Positions 34,078-43,734 are shown, numbered from the stretch's first letter. The stretch: DNA of 64,000 nt from Sediminicoccus sp. KRV36 (GCF_023243115.1 NZ_CP085081.1:4738001-4802000), one strand, 5' to 3'. Notes: a model not told the origin generated them from the letters alone. A program made the numbers and translations.

Positions 34078-35192
34078 TGCTGGAGGTCGCACTGCGCCAT
34101 CGCTTCGGGCCAGGCTCTGCCGGGGGCTTCGCGCTGGATGTCGCGTTTTCGGCCGCGCCGCGCGGCGTGACGGCGATTTTCGGCCCCTCGGGCTGCGGCA
34201 AGAGCACCATCCTGAACGCCGTCGCTGGCCTGATGCGCCCCGATGCGGGCCGGGTGTCGCTGGATGGCGCCATGCTGCTCGATACCGCGCGCGGCATCGC
34301 CCTGCCGGCCGAGCGGCGGCGCTGTGGCCTGGTGTTCCAGGATGCGCGGCTGTTCCCGCATCTGAGCGTGGAGAGCAATCTGCGCTACGGCCTCCGCCGT
34401 GCCCCGCGCGGCGCGGAGGGCCCCGGCTTCGAGGAGGTGGTGGATCTGCTCGGCATCGCGGGCCTGCTGGGCCGCCGGCCCGCGCGGCTTTCGGGTGGCG
34501 AGCGGCAGCGCGTGGCACTGGGCCGCGCCCTGCTGATGCGCCCGCGCCTGCTGCTGATGGATGAGCCGCTGGCCGCGCTGGATGCGCCACGCCGGGCCGA
34601 GATCCTGCCCTTCCTGGCCCGGCTGCGCGCCAAGGCCGGGCTGCCCATCCTCTATGTGACGCATGCGCTGGAGGAGGTGGACGCCCTGGCCGATCACCTG
34701 GTGCTGATCGAGGCGGGGCGCGTGCTTGCCAGCGGCGGGCTGGAGGAATTGACCGCGCGGACCGACCTGCCGCTGGCCGCGCGGCGGGATGCGGGCGTGC
34801 TGATCGCGGCACGGGTGGCGGCGCATGACCCGGCGCGCGGGTTGACCCGGCTGGATTTCGCCGGCGGGCAGCTGCTTGTGCCGCTGCAACACGCCAACCC
34901 TGGCACCAGGCTGCGCGTCCGGCTGCGTGCGCGCGATGTGGCGGTGGCCTTGCAGCCGCCCGAGGGGCTTTCCGTGCAGAATATCCTGCCCGCCACGCTC
35001 ACCGCCATCACGCCCACCGCCTCCCCGCATGAGGTGTTCCTGCATCTGGCGCTGGATGGCCAGGCGCTGGGTGACACGGCGCTGCTCGCCCGCGTCACGC
35101 GTGATGCGGTGGAGCGGTTGCGGCTGGTGCCCGGCCAGCCGGTTTGGGCCTTGGTGAAATCGGTCGCCTTTGACCATGCGCGGCCGGGATGA
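34077..35192 (+). CDS. modC: ModC: molybdate ABC transporter ATP-binding protein
   Basis: ATPase of the molybdate importer, 371 residues. Walker A GPSGCGKST, Q-loop LVFQDARLFPHL, signature LSGGERQRVALGRA and Walker B LLLMDEPLAALD are complete. The C-terminal roughly 120 residues form the molybdate-binding Mop/TOBE domain that allows control by intracellular molybdate. Overlaps both modB and modE. Confidence 0.94.
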   Translation: MLEVALRHRFGPGSAGGFALDVAFSAAPRGVTAIFGPSGCGKSTILNAVAGLMRPDAGRVSLDGAMLLDTARGIALPAERRRCGLVFQDARLFPHLSVESNLRYGLRRAPRGAEGPGFEEVVDLLGIAGLLGRRPARLSGGERQRVALGRALLMRPRLLLMDEPLAALDAPRRAEILPFLARLRAKAGLPILYVTHALEEVDALADHLVLIEAGRVLASGGLEELTARTDLPLAARRDAGVLIAARVAAHDPARGLTRLDFAGGQLLVPLQHANPGTRLRVRLRARDVAVALQPPEGLSVQNILPATLTAITPTASPHEVFLHLALDGQALGDTALLARVTRDAVERLRLVPGQPVWALVKSVAFDHARPG

Positions 35193-35548
35193 GCCGGGTG
35201 CCCCCCAAGGATGGCGCAAGGCTCAGCCTGCGGCTTGATGTGCCCGGTGGCCGCATCGGCCCGGGCAAGATCGCCCTGCTGGAGGCCATCGGCCGTGAAG
35301 GCTCGATCTCGGCGGCCGGCCGCGCCCTGGGGATGAGCTACAAGCGCGCCTGGGAATTGGTGGATCAGCTCAACACGCTGCTGGCAGCACCCGTGGTGGC
35401 CGCAAGCCCGGGCGGCGCCCGTGGTGGCGGGGCGCGGCTGACGGAGGCGGGGCTCGATGTGATCCGGGAATTCCGCGCGATGGAGCGTGCGGCGGCGCGG
35501 GCTTCGGCGCCGCATCGGCGGGCATTGCTGGCACGGGTGAAAGCCTGA
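35189..35548 (+). CDS. short ModE-type winged-helix regulator
   Basis: DNA-binding protein of 119 residues resembling only the N-terminal, LysR-like winged-helix half of ModE (GRIGPGKIALLEAIGREGSISAAGRALGMSYKRAWELVDQLN). The two C-terminal Mop domains of classical ModE are absent, so any molybdate sensing must come from elsewhere. ATG overlaps the modC stop (ATGA), so it belongs to the operon. A repressor role on mod genes is inferred from family and position. Confidence 0.85.
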   Translation: MSRVPPKDGARLSLRLDVPGGRIGPGKIALLEAIGREGSISAAGRALGMSYKRAWELVDQLNTLLAAPVVAASPGGARGGGARLTEAGLDVIREFRAMERAAARASAPHRRALLARVKA

Positions 35549-35708
35549 CGCGGCGTGGCCCCGGCCATTGCGAAACGATTTGCGCCGATGCTAAGGCGAA
35601 TCTTCCGCTTCAGACGAATCGAGGGACATTCATGGGCAGCGCGACGCATGGCAAAGCCGCCCCGCCGAGCCCGTGCGCCGGCCGGAATCCGCGCCGGGAG
35701 ACTGCCGC

Positions 35709-37130
35709 ATGATCTTCGCCTCCTTCGAATTCCTCTTTCTGTTCCTGCCGCTGTTCTTCGTCCTATATTTCCTGACGCCGGCGCGGTTTCGGAACTGGAC
35801 CATCCTGCTCCTGTCCTGGGCCTTCTATGCCTGGTGGCGCGTGGATTTCCTGGCGCTGCTGGGCGGTGTCACCCTTTTCACCTTCTTCGTCGCCCTCAGG
35901 GTGAACGCGGCGGAGGAAGCCTCGGATTCCAGGTTTCGCTGGATGATGGTCGGCCTGGTCGGCAATCTCGGTGTGCTGGCCTATTTCAAATACGCGAATT
36001 TCGGCGTGCAGAGCTTCAACCAGCTCGTCACCGCGCTGGGCCTCACGCCGACACCCTGGGCCGAAATCATCCTGCCCATCGGCCTGAGTTTCTATGTGCT
36101 GCAATCGGTCAGCTACCTGATTGACGTCTGGCGGAAGGATGTGCCGGTCAGCCGCAACTTCGTGGCTTACGCGGCCTACAAGGCCATTTTCAGCCAGCTC
36201 ATCGCCGGCCCCATCGTGCGCTACGCCGAGATCGAGCATGACCTGAAGCACCGCGTTCATACCTGGGAGAAATTCGGCCTGGGGGCGCGCCGCTTCATGA
36301 TCGGCTTCTGCATGAAGGTGCTGATCGCCGATACGATCGCCCCCATGGTGGATGTGGTCTATGCGCTGCCCAACCCCTCCATGGCGGATGCCTGGGCCGG
36401 GGCCATCGGCTACACGCTGCAATTGTTCTTCGATTTCGCCGGCTATTCGGCCATGGCGATCGGGCTGGCGCAGATGTGCGCCTTCCGCTTCCCGGAGAAT
36501 TTCAACAACCCCTATCTCTCGGGGAACATCCAGGAATTCTGGCAGCGCTGGCACATGACGCTGAGCCGCTTCCTGCGCGACTACCTCTACATCTCGCTCG
36601 GCGGCAACCGCAAAGGCCCGATCCGCACCTATGTGAACCTGCTGATGACCATGGTGATCGGCGGGTTCTGGCATGGCGCCAACTGGACCTTCATCCTCTG
36701 GGGCTTCTGGCATGGCGGGCTGCTGGCGCTGCATCGCTACTGGCGCGGGGCCGGCAATGGGCCGATGCCCTTCATCCTTGGCAATGCCTTGCTGATGCTG
36801 GCGGTGATCCTCGGCTGGGTCGCTTTCCGCGCGCATGACGTGACCAGCGCCTTTGCCATGTATGGGGCGATGTTCCTGCCCTCCAGCATCGCCCTCTCCG
36901 ATGCGCTGGCCTGGCAGGTCACGCCGGATCAATGGTGGTGCGTGCTGATCGGCGTGGTGCTGGTCTATCTGCCGCTCCTTGGCAGCCGGCTGCCCTGGCA
37001 GCGGCCGGTGGAGGCGATGGGCGGCTTCTGGCGCCTGTGCTGGTTCTGGGCGCCGACCGCGGGGTTCATCCTGGGGATGGTCCTGCTCTACAGCCGCGCC
37101 GCCGTTCCCTTCCTCTATTTCCAGTTCTGA
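35709..37130 (+). CDS. MBOAT O-acyltransferase (AlgI/WssH-like)
   Basis: Membrane-bound O-acyltransferase of 473 residues with about ten helices, the AlgI type that passes acetyl groups across the inner membrane for exopolysaccharide acetylation. Typical opening MIFASFEFLFLFLPLFFVLYF, the LPIGLSFYVLQSVSYLIDVWR motif, EFWQRWHMTLSRFLRDYLYI and GGFWHGANWTFILWGFWHG with the presumed active histidine at about residue 320. Start ATG at 35709. Ten bases from the AlgJ/X-like partner. Together with the AlgJ- and AlgF-like genes inside the bcs operon, this would form a full acetylation machine; no other polymer synthase lies nearby. Confidence 0.88.
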   Translation: MIFASFEFLFLFLPLFFVLYFLTPARFRNWTILLLSWAFYAWWRVDFLALLGGVTLFTFFVALRVNAAEEASDSRFRWMMVGLVGNLGVLAYFKYANFGVQSFNQLVTALGLTPTPWAEIILPIGLSFYVLQSVSYLIDVWRKDVPVSRNFVAYAAYKAIFSQLIAGPIVRYAEIEHDLKHRVHTWEKFGLGARRFMIGFCMKVLIADTIAPMVDVVYALPNPSMADAWAGAIGYTLQLFFDFAGYSAMAIGLAQMCAFRFPENFNNPYLSGNIQEFWQRWHMTLSRFLRDYLYISLGGNRKGPIRTYVNLLMTMVIGGFWHGANWTFILWGFWHGGLLALHRYWRGAGNGPMPFILGNALLMLAVILGWVAFRAHDVTSAFAMYGAMFLPSSIALSDALAWQVTPDQWWCVLIGVVLVYLPLLGSRLPWQRPVEAMGGFWRLCWFWAPTAGFILGMVLLYSRAAVPFLYFQF

Positions 37131-37140
37131 GGAGCAGCCG

Positions 37141-38250
37141 ATGATCGAGAACTGGATCAAGCGGATGGCGACCCTGCAGGCGGTGGTGATCATCGCCATC
37201 CTGGGCTGGGGCGCCTGGCAGGGTGTTGCCGCGATCAACTCGGCCCCCGCGCAGCAAAGGCTGCGGCCGACGCTGACGATGGAGGCCTTCCTGGCCGGGC
37301 GTTTCGCCGCCGCGGTGAACTACGTCATGGCGCACAACCTGCCGGTGGACCCCTATGTGCGGGCGGCGGGCGGCTTCTTCCGCTGGCGGCTGTTCAACTC
37401 GGGCGGGCCGCAGGTGCGGGTCGGCTGCAACGACTGGCTGTTCCTGACCGAGGAGCTTCGCCCCTGGCCCGATGCCGCGGCTGCCATGGCCGAGCGCGTG
37501 GCCGGCCTGGCCCGCATCCGTGAGCGGCTGGCGGCGCAGAACATCACCCTCCTCGTTGCCATCGTGCCCGACAAGGCGCGGGTGCAGGCCGAGCAGCTCT
37601 GCGGCGCGCCGCTCTCGGCCCAGGCGGCGGAGCGCCATGCGGAGCTGGTCACCGCCTTCCGCGCCGGCGGCATCACGCCCATCCCGCTGCTGGAGCCGCT
37701 GCGTGCCCTGGCCGCCCAGCGCCCCGCCTATTGGCGGACCGACACGCATTGGAACCAGGAGGGCGCGGCCCTGGCCGCCACCCGCATCGCCGAGGCCGCG
37801 CGCGGCCTGAATTTCGACCGGCCGGGCGGTTTCACCACCCGCTTCGCCGCCGAGGAAACCAATGGCCCGGGGGATCTGCTGCGCCTGATGGGGCTGGACA
37901 TCATGCCCGATGGCTGGCGCCCCGCACCGGACCGCCAGCACCTGGCCACCACCACGGCGCCCGCGCCGGCCACGGGCGGGCTGCTGGATGATGAAGCCTC
38001 GCCGCAAGTGGCGCTGATCGGCTCCTCCTATTCATTGAACGCCAATTTCCATGGCTTCCTGCAGGAGGCGCTGGGGGCGGCCGTGACCAACCTGGCCCAG
38101 GCGGGCGGCGGTTTCGCGGGGGCCGCGCGCAGCTACTTCGCCGGCGCCACCTTCCGCGAGGCGCCGCCGCGCGTGATCATCTGGGAAGTGCTGGAACGCG
38201 CCATGGCGCAGCCGGTGGGCGAGGAAGAACGCGCTTTCCTGGCGCAATAG
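37141..38250 (+). CDS. AlgJ/AlgX-like periplasmic acetyltransferase, partner of MBOAT
   Basis: Membrane-anchored periplasmic SGNH-like protein of 369 residues (helix at about 10-30). AlgX/AlgJ-type catalytic residues are visible as DTHW (Asp201, His203) and GSSYS (Ser295 or Ser296). The N-terminal segment CNDWLFLTEELRPWPD and the VPDKARVQAE motif are typical of this family. Immediately downstream of the MBOAT gene, with GAGG just before the ATG at 37141. It is the second such protein in the window after the bcs-operon copy at 7143-8132, and the two are clearly diverged. Confidence 0.87.
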   Translation: MIENWIKRMATLQAVVIIAILGWGAWQGVAAINSAPAQQRLRPTLTMEAFLAGRFAAAVNYVMAHNLPVDPYVRAAGGFFRWRLFNSGGPQVRVGCNDWLFLTEELRPWPDAAAAMAERVAGLARIRERLAAQNITLLVAIVPDKARVQAEQLCGAPLSAQAAERHAELVTAFRAGGITPIPLLEPLRALAAQRPAYWRTDTHWNQEGAALAATRIAEAARGLNFDRPGGFTTRFAAEETNGPGDLLRLMGLDIMPDGWRPAPDRQHLATTTAPAPATGGLLDDEASPQVALIGSSYSLNANFHGFLQEALGAAVTNLAQAGGGFAGAARSYFAGATFREAPPRVIIWEVLERAMAQPVGEEERAFLAQ

Positions 38251-38273
38251 GCGGCCCGGGCTGGGCGTAAAGT

Positions 38274-38392
38274 GGCCTCCGGCGGCTGGGGCCATGGGCC
38301 CCAGACCCCATCCCTCGGCGCCCATCCCCCGCGTCACGGAACCAATGAAAATGCAAGGGGTCTGGGGCCCATGGCCCCAGCCGCCGGAGGCC
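38274..38392. repeat. perfect 36-base inverted repeat between convergent genes
   Basis: Arms at 38274-38309 and 38357-38392 are exact reverse complements, separated by 47 bases. The arm itself contains the palindrome TGGGGCCATGGGCCCCA. It lies between the ends of the AlgJ/X-like gene and tyrA, so it may serve as a bidirectional terminator or be a small mobile-type repeat. Confidence 0.85.
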
Positions 38393-38423
38393 CAACTTCG
38401 AGCCCACCTGCCGTTGGTCAGCC

Positions 38424-39311
38424 TCAGGCCTGCTTGCGCTCGATCAGGCTGTGGCGGATTTTCCGGCCGCGCTTGATGCGGTCCTCGATGAAGCCGGCCT
38501 CGCCCCAGCGTATGGCGCGGCCGAAGGCCTGGGCGTCCTCGGTGAAGCGGGCCAGCATTTCCAGCACCGCCTCGCGGTTGTTGAGAAACACGTCGCGCCA
38601 CATGTTCACGTCACTGCCGGCGATGCGCGTGAAGTCGCGAAAGCCGGAGGCGGCAAATTTCAGCACGCTCTCGCGGGTTTCCTCCGAGAGGTCGTCGGCC
38701 GTGCCGCAGATGGTGAAGGCGATGAGGTGCGGCAGGTGGCTGACGATGGCCACCACCTTGTCATGCGTGGTGGGGTCCATGGTCTCGATCATCGAGCCGC
38801 AGCGGCGCCAGAATTCGCGCACCTGCTCCACCGCCGCCGGGTCCGTGGCCTCGGTCGGCGTGACGATGACGTAGCGGCCCTCGAACAAGGTCGGGAAGCC
38901 CGCATCCGGGCCGGAATATTCGGTGCCCGCCATGGGATGCGCGGGCACGAGATGCACGCCCGCCGGCAGCAGCGGCGTCAGGTCCCGGATGACGGAGCCC
39001 TTGGTGGAGCCCACATCGGTCAGGATGGCGCCCGGCTTCAGATGCGGCGCCACCTGCGCCATCACCTGCGCATAGACGCCGACGGGGACGCAGAAGATCA
39101 CCGCATCCGCATCCCGCACCGCCTCGGCCAGGTCATCCTCGACGCGGTCGGCGAAGCCGAGTTCCCGCACGCGGTCGCGCGTCGCCTGGCTATGCGCGGT
39201 GACGACGACCTCGCGCGCCAGGGCATGCCCTTCGCGGTTGCGCCGCGCGATGGAACCGCCGATCAGCCCCGCGCCGATCAGGCAGAGGCGGTTGAAAAGC
39301 GGTTCGGTCAC
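38424..39311 (-). CDS. tyrA: prephenate/arogenate dehydrogenase
   Basis: NAD(P)-dependent prephenate or arogenate (cyclohexadienyl) dehydrogenase for tyrosine synthesis, 295 residues. N-terminal Rossmann motif IGAGLIGGSIAR, then TDVGSTKG, PAHPMAGTEYSG (catalytic His in HPMAG) and THDKVVAIVSHLPHLIAF. The start is GTG at 39311. Downstream of hisC (93 bases) in the order chorismate mutase, hisC, tyrA, which is usual in the Rhodospirillales and lets HisC-type aminotransferase serve the aromatic pathway. Confidence 0.92.
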   Translation of the reverse strand: MTEPLFNRLCLIGAGLIGGSIARRNREGHALAREVVVTAHSQATRDRVRELGFADRVEDDLAEAVRDADAVIFCVPVGVYAQVMAQVAPHLKPGAILTDVGSTKGSVIRDLTPLLPAGVHLVPAHPMAGTEYSGPDAGFPTLFEGRYVIVTPTEATDPAAVEQVREFWRRCGSMIETMDPTTHDKVVAIVSHLPHLIAFTICGTADDLSEETRESVLKFAASGFRDFTRIAGSDVNMWRDVFLNNREAVLEMLARFTEDAQAFGRAIRWGEAGFIEDRIKRGRKIRHSLIERKQA

Positions 39312-39404
39312 GGGGTGCGATGCACCCGGGCCAGCCCGGCCCGGCGGCCTGCTTCAGCGCATCGAAGCCCAGCGGCCGGCGGCCGCGCCCGGCGTTTGGA
39401 GGCG

Positions 39405-40499
39405 CTAAACATTCACTTCGCGCATGAATTGCGTCAGCGCCTCGGTCACCATGGCGCATTCCTCGGCCGTGCCGATGGTGATGCGCAGGCAGGTCGGCAG
39501 GCTGTAGCTGCCCACGCCGCGCACGATGATGCCGCGCGCGCGCAGGCTGGCATCGGCCGCTTTCGCGCGCGCCGCATCCTCGAAATCGGCGAGGATGAAG
39601 TTGCAGGCGCTGGGCCAGGCCTTGATGCCCGCCGCCTGGAGCGCCGCCACCGTCCTCGCGCGCCATTCCTCGTTATGCGCGACGCTGCGCTCGATCCAGC
39701 CGGGCTCGGCCAGGGCGGCGATGCCGGCGGCCATGGCGGTGGCGTTCACGTTGAAGGGGCCGCGGATGCGCGCCAGCACATCGGCCACCACAGGCGGCAT
39801 ATAGGCCCAGCCCAGGCGCAGCCCGCCGAGGCCGAAGATCTTGCTGAAAGTGCGCGTCATCACTGTATTGCCCGAGGCATCCACCAGCGCCTGGCCGGGA
39901 TCGTAATCGGGGTCCGTCACGTATTCGGCATAGGCGGCATCCAGGATCAGCAGGATGTCATCGCGCAGCCCGGCGCGCAGGCGCTTCACCTCGCTTTGCG
40001 GCAGCAGGGCGCCGGTCGGGTTGTTCGGATTGACCAGGCAGACGAGCTTGGTGCGCGGCCCGACCGCGGCCAGCATCGCATCCACATCCGCGACCAGGTT
40101 CTTCTCCGGCACCTTGATGACGCGGCAGCCGGCATAGCGGCCGGTCAGGTCATACATGACGAAGCCATGCGCGGGCATGATGAGTTCCGTGCCCTCGCCG
40201 CCATAGGCGAGGATGAGATAGGCGATCAGCTCATCGGAGCCATTGCCGCAGACGATCCGCGCCGGGTCCAGGCCGAATTTCTGGCCGATCGCCTCGCGCA
40301 GCTTCGTCGCCCCCCCATCGGGGTAGCGATGCGCATCGCGCGCGGAAGCGATGATCGCCTCCTGCGCCATGGGCGGCGGGCCGAAGGCGCCCTCATTGCT
40401 GCTGAGCTTGATGATGCGGTTCACGCCCGGGATCTTCGATTCGCCGCCCACATAGGGCTCGATCGAGAGGATGGACGGGCGGGGCAGCAGCGCGTTCAT
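39405..40499 (-). CDS. hisC: HisC: histidinol-phosphate (and aromatic) aminotransferase
   Basis: PLP-dependent aminotransferase of class I/II, 364 residues, making histidinol phosphate and in this context probably also phenylalanine or tyrosine. Signatures: [54 protein letters not shown] and the PLP lysine in [17 protein letters not shown]. Start ATG at 40499, overlapping the chorismate mutase stop by four bases. All family residues seem present. Confidence 0.93.
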   Translation of the reverse strand: MNALLPRPSILSIEPYVGGESKIPGVNRIIKLSSNEGAFGPPPMAQEAIIASARDAHRYPDGGATKLREAIGQKFGLDPARIVCGNGSDELIAYLILAYGGEGTELIMPAHGFVMYDLTGRYAGCRVIKVPEKNLVADVDAMLAAVGPRTKLVCLVNPNNPTGALLPQSEVKRLRAGLRDDILLILDAAYAEYVTDPDYDPGQALVDASGNTVMTRTFSKIFGLGGLRLGWAYMPPVVADVLARIRGPFNVNATAMAAGIAALAEPGWIERSVAHNEEWRARTVAALQAAGIKAWPSACNFILADFEDAARAKAADASLRARGIIVRGVGSYSLPTCLRITIGTAEECAMVTEALTQFMREVNV

Positions 40500-41293
40500 G
40501 GCGTTCGGGTTCCAGCTTCGGGCCCACGGGAGGGAATGGCATAGCGGCCCAGCACGATGGCGCCGGGGGGCGGTGCCTCCAGCGTCTCGACCAGCGCGCG
40601 GGTGAAGCCCGCCTCGCGCCGCATGATCAGCACGCGGGCGGAGCCGCAATGGGCGGCGAGTGCGGAGCGGCTCGGCTCACCCGGCAATTCGATGCGCATC
40701 AGCGTCGCATCCCGGCCCGAGGGGTCAGCCGGGTGCAGGCCGATCACGGCAGCTTCCAGGGGCGGCTCGCGCTCGCTCACGAAGGGCAGCCGGGCGATGA
40801 CGGAGAGGTGCTGCGCGTCGAAGCGGGTCCACCACTCCTCCGCGCGATTATCGCTCTCGCGCGGCCAGGGCAGCACGGCGATGGTGGCGTCGCGCCCGCC
40901 CAGGGCCGCCAGCGCCGCCCCCAGCGAGGGATGCTGGCGCTGCGGCGTGGAGACGCCGAAATGCTCGGCGGCCAGCCGGGCCAGGGCGGGATCGGCCGGC
41001 AGGGAGACCGTGAAATTGCTCTGCTGGGCGATGGAGCTGGCAAACAACTCCCGCCAGAACCGCACCAGCGCCGTGCGCGGCAGCGCCCCGGCATGGCGGG
41101 CCAGCAGGCGGCGGAGAATCGCGGCCTCACGCCCCGGGCGCAGCACGGTTCCCGCCGGCTTGGCCTGGCTGGCGCTCAGGCGTTGCACCACCTCCGCGCG
41201 GCGCATCAACAGGTCATGCATCGCGTCGTCGAGGCTGTCGATCTCGGCGCGCAGCGCCTCCAGCGCCTCGGGGTCGGGTTTTGTATCGGACAT
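40496..41293 (-). CDS. chorismate mutase with C-terminal extension
   Basis: Protein of 265 residues whose N-terminal roughly 90 residues are an AroQ-type chorismate mutase ([26 protein letters not shown], then [37 protein letters not shown]). The remaining part has a periplasmic-binding-like pattern reminiscent of prephenate dehydratase ([32 protein letters not shown]), but the dehydratase catalytic TRF motif is not seen, so I do not call a full P-protein. ATG 41293 is taken as the start; ATG 41308 is also possible. First gene of the chorismate mutase-hisC-tyrA operon; divergent from metX by 78 bases. Confidence 0.82.
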   Translation of the reverse strand: MSDTKPDPEALEALRAEIDSLDDAMHDLLMRRAEVVQRLSASQAKPAGTVLRPGREAAILRRLLARHAGALPRTALVRFWRELFASSIAQQSNFTVSLPADPALARLAAEHFGVSTPQRQHPSLGAALAALGGRDATIAVLPWPRESDNRAEEWWTRFDAQHLSVIARLPFVSEREPPLEAAVIGLHPADPSGRDATLMRIELPGEPSRSALAAHCGSARVLIMRREAGFTRALVETLEAPPPGAIVLGRYAIPSRGPEAGTRTP

Positions 41294-41371
41294 GGGTGTC
41301 AGACGCATAGCCGTGCCCGGCGATTACGCCAAGTTGCCCGTTGGGAAGGCAGGCACTATCTCTCGCCCTGG

Positions 41372-42520
41372 ATGAACGAGATTGCCCCTTTCCCGGAGGT
41401 TGAACACCAGCGCGCGGTCCTGCCGGAGGGGCTGACGCTGGATTGCGGCGCCGTGATCCGCCCGCTGGCCGTGGCCTGGCGCAGCTACGGCACGCTGAAT
41501 GCCGCGCGCAGCAACGCCATCCTGGTCACCCACGCCCTGACCGGCGATCAATATGTGGCCGAGCGCCAGCCGGTAACCGGCAAGGAAGGCTGGTGGGATG
41601 CCATCATTGGCCCCGGCAAGCCGGTGGATACCAACCGCTTCTTCGTGATCTGCGCCAATGTGCTGGGCGGCTGCATGGGCTCGACTGGCCCGCGTGAGGA
41701 AATGACGGACGAGAACGGCATCCCTCAGGGCCGCCCCTGGGGCACGGATTTCCCCACCGTGACGATCCGCGACATGGTGCGCGCCCAGAAGAAGCTGATC
41801 GATCATTTGGGCATCACCCGGCTGCTGGCGGTGATCGGCGGCTCCATGGGCGGCATGCAGGTGCTGGAATGGGCGGCCACCTATCCTGAGACCGTCTTCG
41901 CCGCCGCACCGATCGCCTGCGCCACGCATCACTCCGCCCAGAACATCGCCTTCCATGAGGTGGGCCGCGCCGCCATCCATTCCGATCCGGACTGGAAGGG
42001 CGGCCGCTACTGGGAGGATGGGCGCATCCCGGCCCAGGGCCTCTCCGTCGCGCGCATGGTGGCGCATATCACCTACCTCTCCGAGGCGGCGCTGACCCGC
42101 AAATTCGGCCGCCGCCTGCAAGGGGCGAGTGCCCTGACCTTCCTTGAGGATGTGTTCCAGGTGGAAAGCTATCTGCGCCACCAGGGCAGCAGCTTCGTCC
42201 GCCGCTTCGATGCCAATTCCTACCTGACCATCACCCGCGCCATGGATTATTTCGACCTCGCGAATGAGCATGGCAGCGTGGCCCGCGCTTTCCAGAACAC
42301 GCCCACGCGCTTCTTCGTGGCGAGTTTTTCCTCCGACTGGCTGTTCCCCACCAGCGAGAGCCGCGCCCTGGTGCGCGCGCTGAACGCGGCCGCCGCGCGC
42401 GTCAGCTTCGTCGAGATCACGACCGACAAGGGGCATGACGCCTTCCTGCTGGATGAGCCGGAATTCCATCGCGCGCTGGGCGGTTTCCTGGCCGGCGCAG
42501 CGGCGGCGCTCGGTGTATGA
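41372..42520 (+). CDS. metX: MetX: homoserine O-acetyltransferase
   Basis: Acetyl-CoA (or succinyl-CoA)-dependent homoserine acyltransferase of 382 residues that starts methionine synthesis. Alpha/beta-hydrolase motifs: [10 protein letters not shown], nucleophile GGSMGG, Asp in SSDWLFP and His in KGHDAF. The start region [13 protein letters not shown] is normal for the family. A DinB-like gene and metW follow closely in the same direction, whereas metX and metW are usually adjacent. I looked for a SAM-type riboswitch in the short leader and could not support one. Confidence 0.95.
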   Translation: MNEIAPFPEVEHQRAVLPEGLTLDCGAVIRPLAVAWRSYGTLNAARSNAILVTHALTGDQYVAERQPVTGKEGWWDAIIGPGKPVDTNRFFVICANVLGGCMGSTGPREEMTDENGIPQGRPWGTDFPTVTIRDMVRAQKKLIDHLGITRLLAVIGGSMGGMQVLEWAATYPETVFAAAPIACATHHSAQNIAFHEVGRAAIHSDPDWKGGRYWEDGRIPAQGLSVARMVAHITYLSEAALTRKFGRRLQGASALTFLEDVFQVESYLRHQGSSFVRRFDANSYLTITRAMDYFDLANEHGSVARAFQNTPTRFFVASFSSDWLFPTSESRALVRALNAAAARVSFVEITTDKGHDAFLLDEPEFHRALGGFLAGAAAALGV

Positions 42521-42544
42521 GGGTGGGCGTATGAGGTTGGGCGC

Positions 42545-43099
42545 ATGAGCGGCGCGCTGCTGATGCGCGCCCAGGCGCGCAACAATGCCTGGGCCAATCA
42601 CCGGCTGCTGGCGGCCTGCGCCGCCCTCAGCCAGCCAGAATTCATCGCCACGCGGGTCGGTTTCTTCCCCTCGCTGCGCGCCACGCTGAACCACATCCTG
42701 ATCGTGGACCACTTCTACGTGGATGCGCTGGAGGGCGGCACGCTGGGCCCCGCCGCCTGGGCCGAGCGCGAGCCCTGCCAGGACGTGCCCAGCCTGCAAG
42801 CCGCGCAATCCGCCGTGGATCAGCGCCTGATCGCCTGGTGCGACGCGCTGGACGAGGCTGACCTCTCCCGCATCATCGAGGTGCAGCGCGGGCATCGCGT
42901 TCAGCGTGAGCGCGCGGACCGCCTGCTGCTGCACCTGTTCCAGCACCAGATCCATCATCGCGGCCAGGCGCATGGAATGCTGGGACGCGCGGCGCCGCAG
43001 CTGGATGAATTCTACTGCTGGGGGGAAGCGCATCTGCGCGCGCCGGAATTCGCGGCCCTCGGCTGGACCGAGGATGACCTCTGGATGGAGCGGCGCTGA
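42545..43099 (+). CDS. DinB family protein between metX and metW
   Basis: Protein of 184 residues with a DinB/YfiT-like four-helix bundle. Metal-binding histidines are visible as LNHILIVDHFY and LFQHQIHHRGQ. Relatives include thiol-dependent transferases and proteins of unknown function. ATG 42545 overlaps no gene, but its stop overlaps the metW ATG. The 14-base near-duplication GTATGAGGGTGGGC / GTATGAGGTTGGGC at 42515-42542 right before it also offers in-frame ATG starts. Its presence in a methionine operon is odd and its role there is unknown. Confidence 0.83.
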   Translation: MSGALLMRAQARNNAWANHRLLAACAALSQPEFIATRVGFFPSLRATLNHILIVDHFYVDALEGGTLGPAAWAEREPCQDVPSLQAAQSAVDQRLIAWCDALDEADLSRIIEVQRGHRVQRERADRLLLHLFQHQIHHRGQAHGMLGRAAPQLDEFYCWGEAHLRAPEFAALGWTEDDLWMERR

Positions 43100-43734
43100 T
43101 GCGGAACGACGCGATCCAGTATGTCGCGAAGAACATGCGCCTCGACCTCAGGCTCATCGCGGAGATGATCCCCGAGGGGGTCCGCATGCTCGATATCGGC
43201 TGTGGCGATGGCGCGCTGATGGCGCATCTGGCGGCCGACAAGAATGTGGATGCGCGCGGCATCGAGATCGACATGCGCGAGGCGACGGAGGCGGTGGCCC
43301 AGGGCCTCGCCGTCATTCACGGCGATGCCGATAATGACCTCGCCTTCTACCCGGATGGCGCTTTCGACTATGTGGTGCTGAGCCGCACGCTGCAGGCGGT
43401 GGAACAACCGCGCGAGGTGCTGCGCCAGATGCTGCGCATCGGCCACCACGCCATCGTCAGCTTCCCGAATTTCGGCCATTGGGAGGTGCGCTGGAAGCTG
43501 CTGTTGCAGGGCCGCATGCCGGACACCGAGACCTGGTCCCGCCCCTGGTATGAGACGCCCAATATCCACCCCTGCACGATCAAGGATTTCTTCGCCCTCG
43601 CTGAGATGGAAGGCTACGTGATCGAGCGTTGGCTGGCCGTGGATGAGCGCGGCCTGAAGGCGCCATGGCGGCGTTCCGTGCGGCTTGCGAACTTATTCGG
43701 ACAGCAGGCCCTGTTCCAGCTGCGCCGGAAGTAG
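43099..43734 (+). CDS. metW: MetW: methionine biosynthesis methyltransferase-like protein
   Basis: Class I SAM-dependent methyltransferase-like protein of 211 residues that partners MetX in alphaproteobacteria and beta/gammaproteobacteria. SAM-binding motif DIGCGDGALM, EIDMREATE, FPDGAFDYVVLSRTLQAV-like segment (here YPDGAFDYVVLSRTLQAVEQP), and GHHAIVSFPNFGHWEVR. ATG 43099 overlaps the DinB stop. All typical MetW features are present. Confidence 0.94.
   Translation: MRNDAIQYVAKNMRLDLRLIAEMIPEGVRMLDIGCGDGALMAHLAADKNVDARGIEIDMREATEAVAQGLAVIHGDADNDLAFYPDGAFDYVVLSRTLQAVEQPREVLRQMLRIGHHAIVSFPNFGHWEVRWKLLLQGRMPDTETWSRPWYETPNIHPCTIKDFFALAEMEGYVIERWLAVDERGLKAPWRRSVRLANLFGQQALFQLRRK

Noticed and set aside
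41294..41371. Possible SAM-type riboswitch before metX
   Set aside because: The 78-base gap to the divergent gene does not show a recognisable SAM-II or SAM/SAH core by eye; too short to support.
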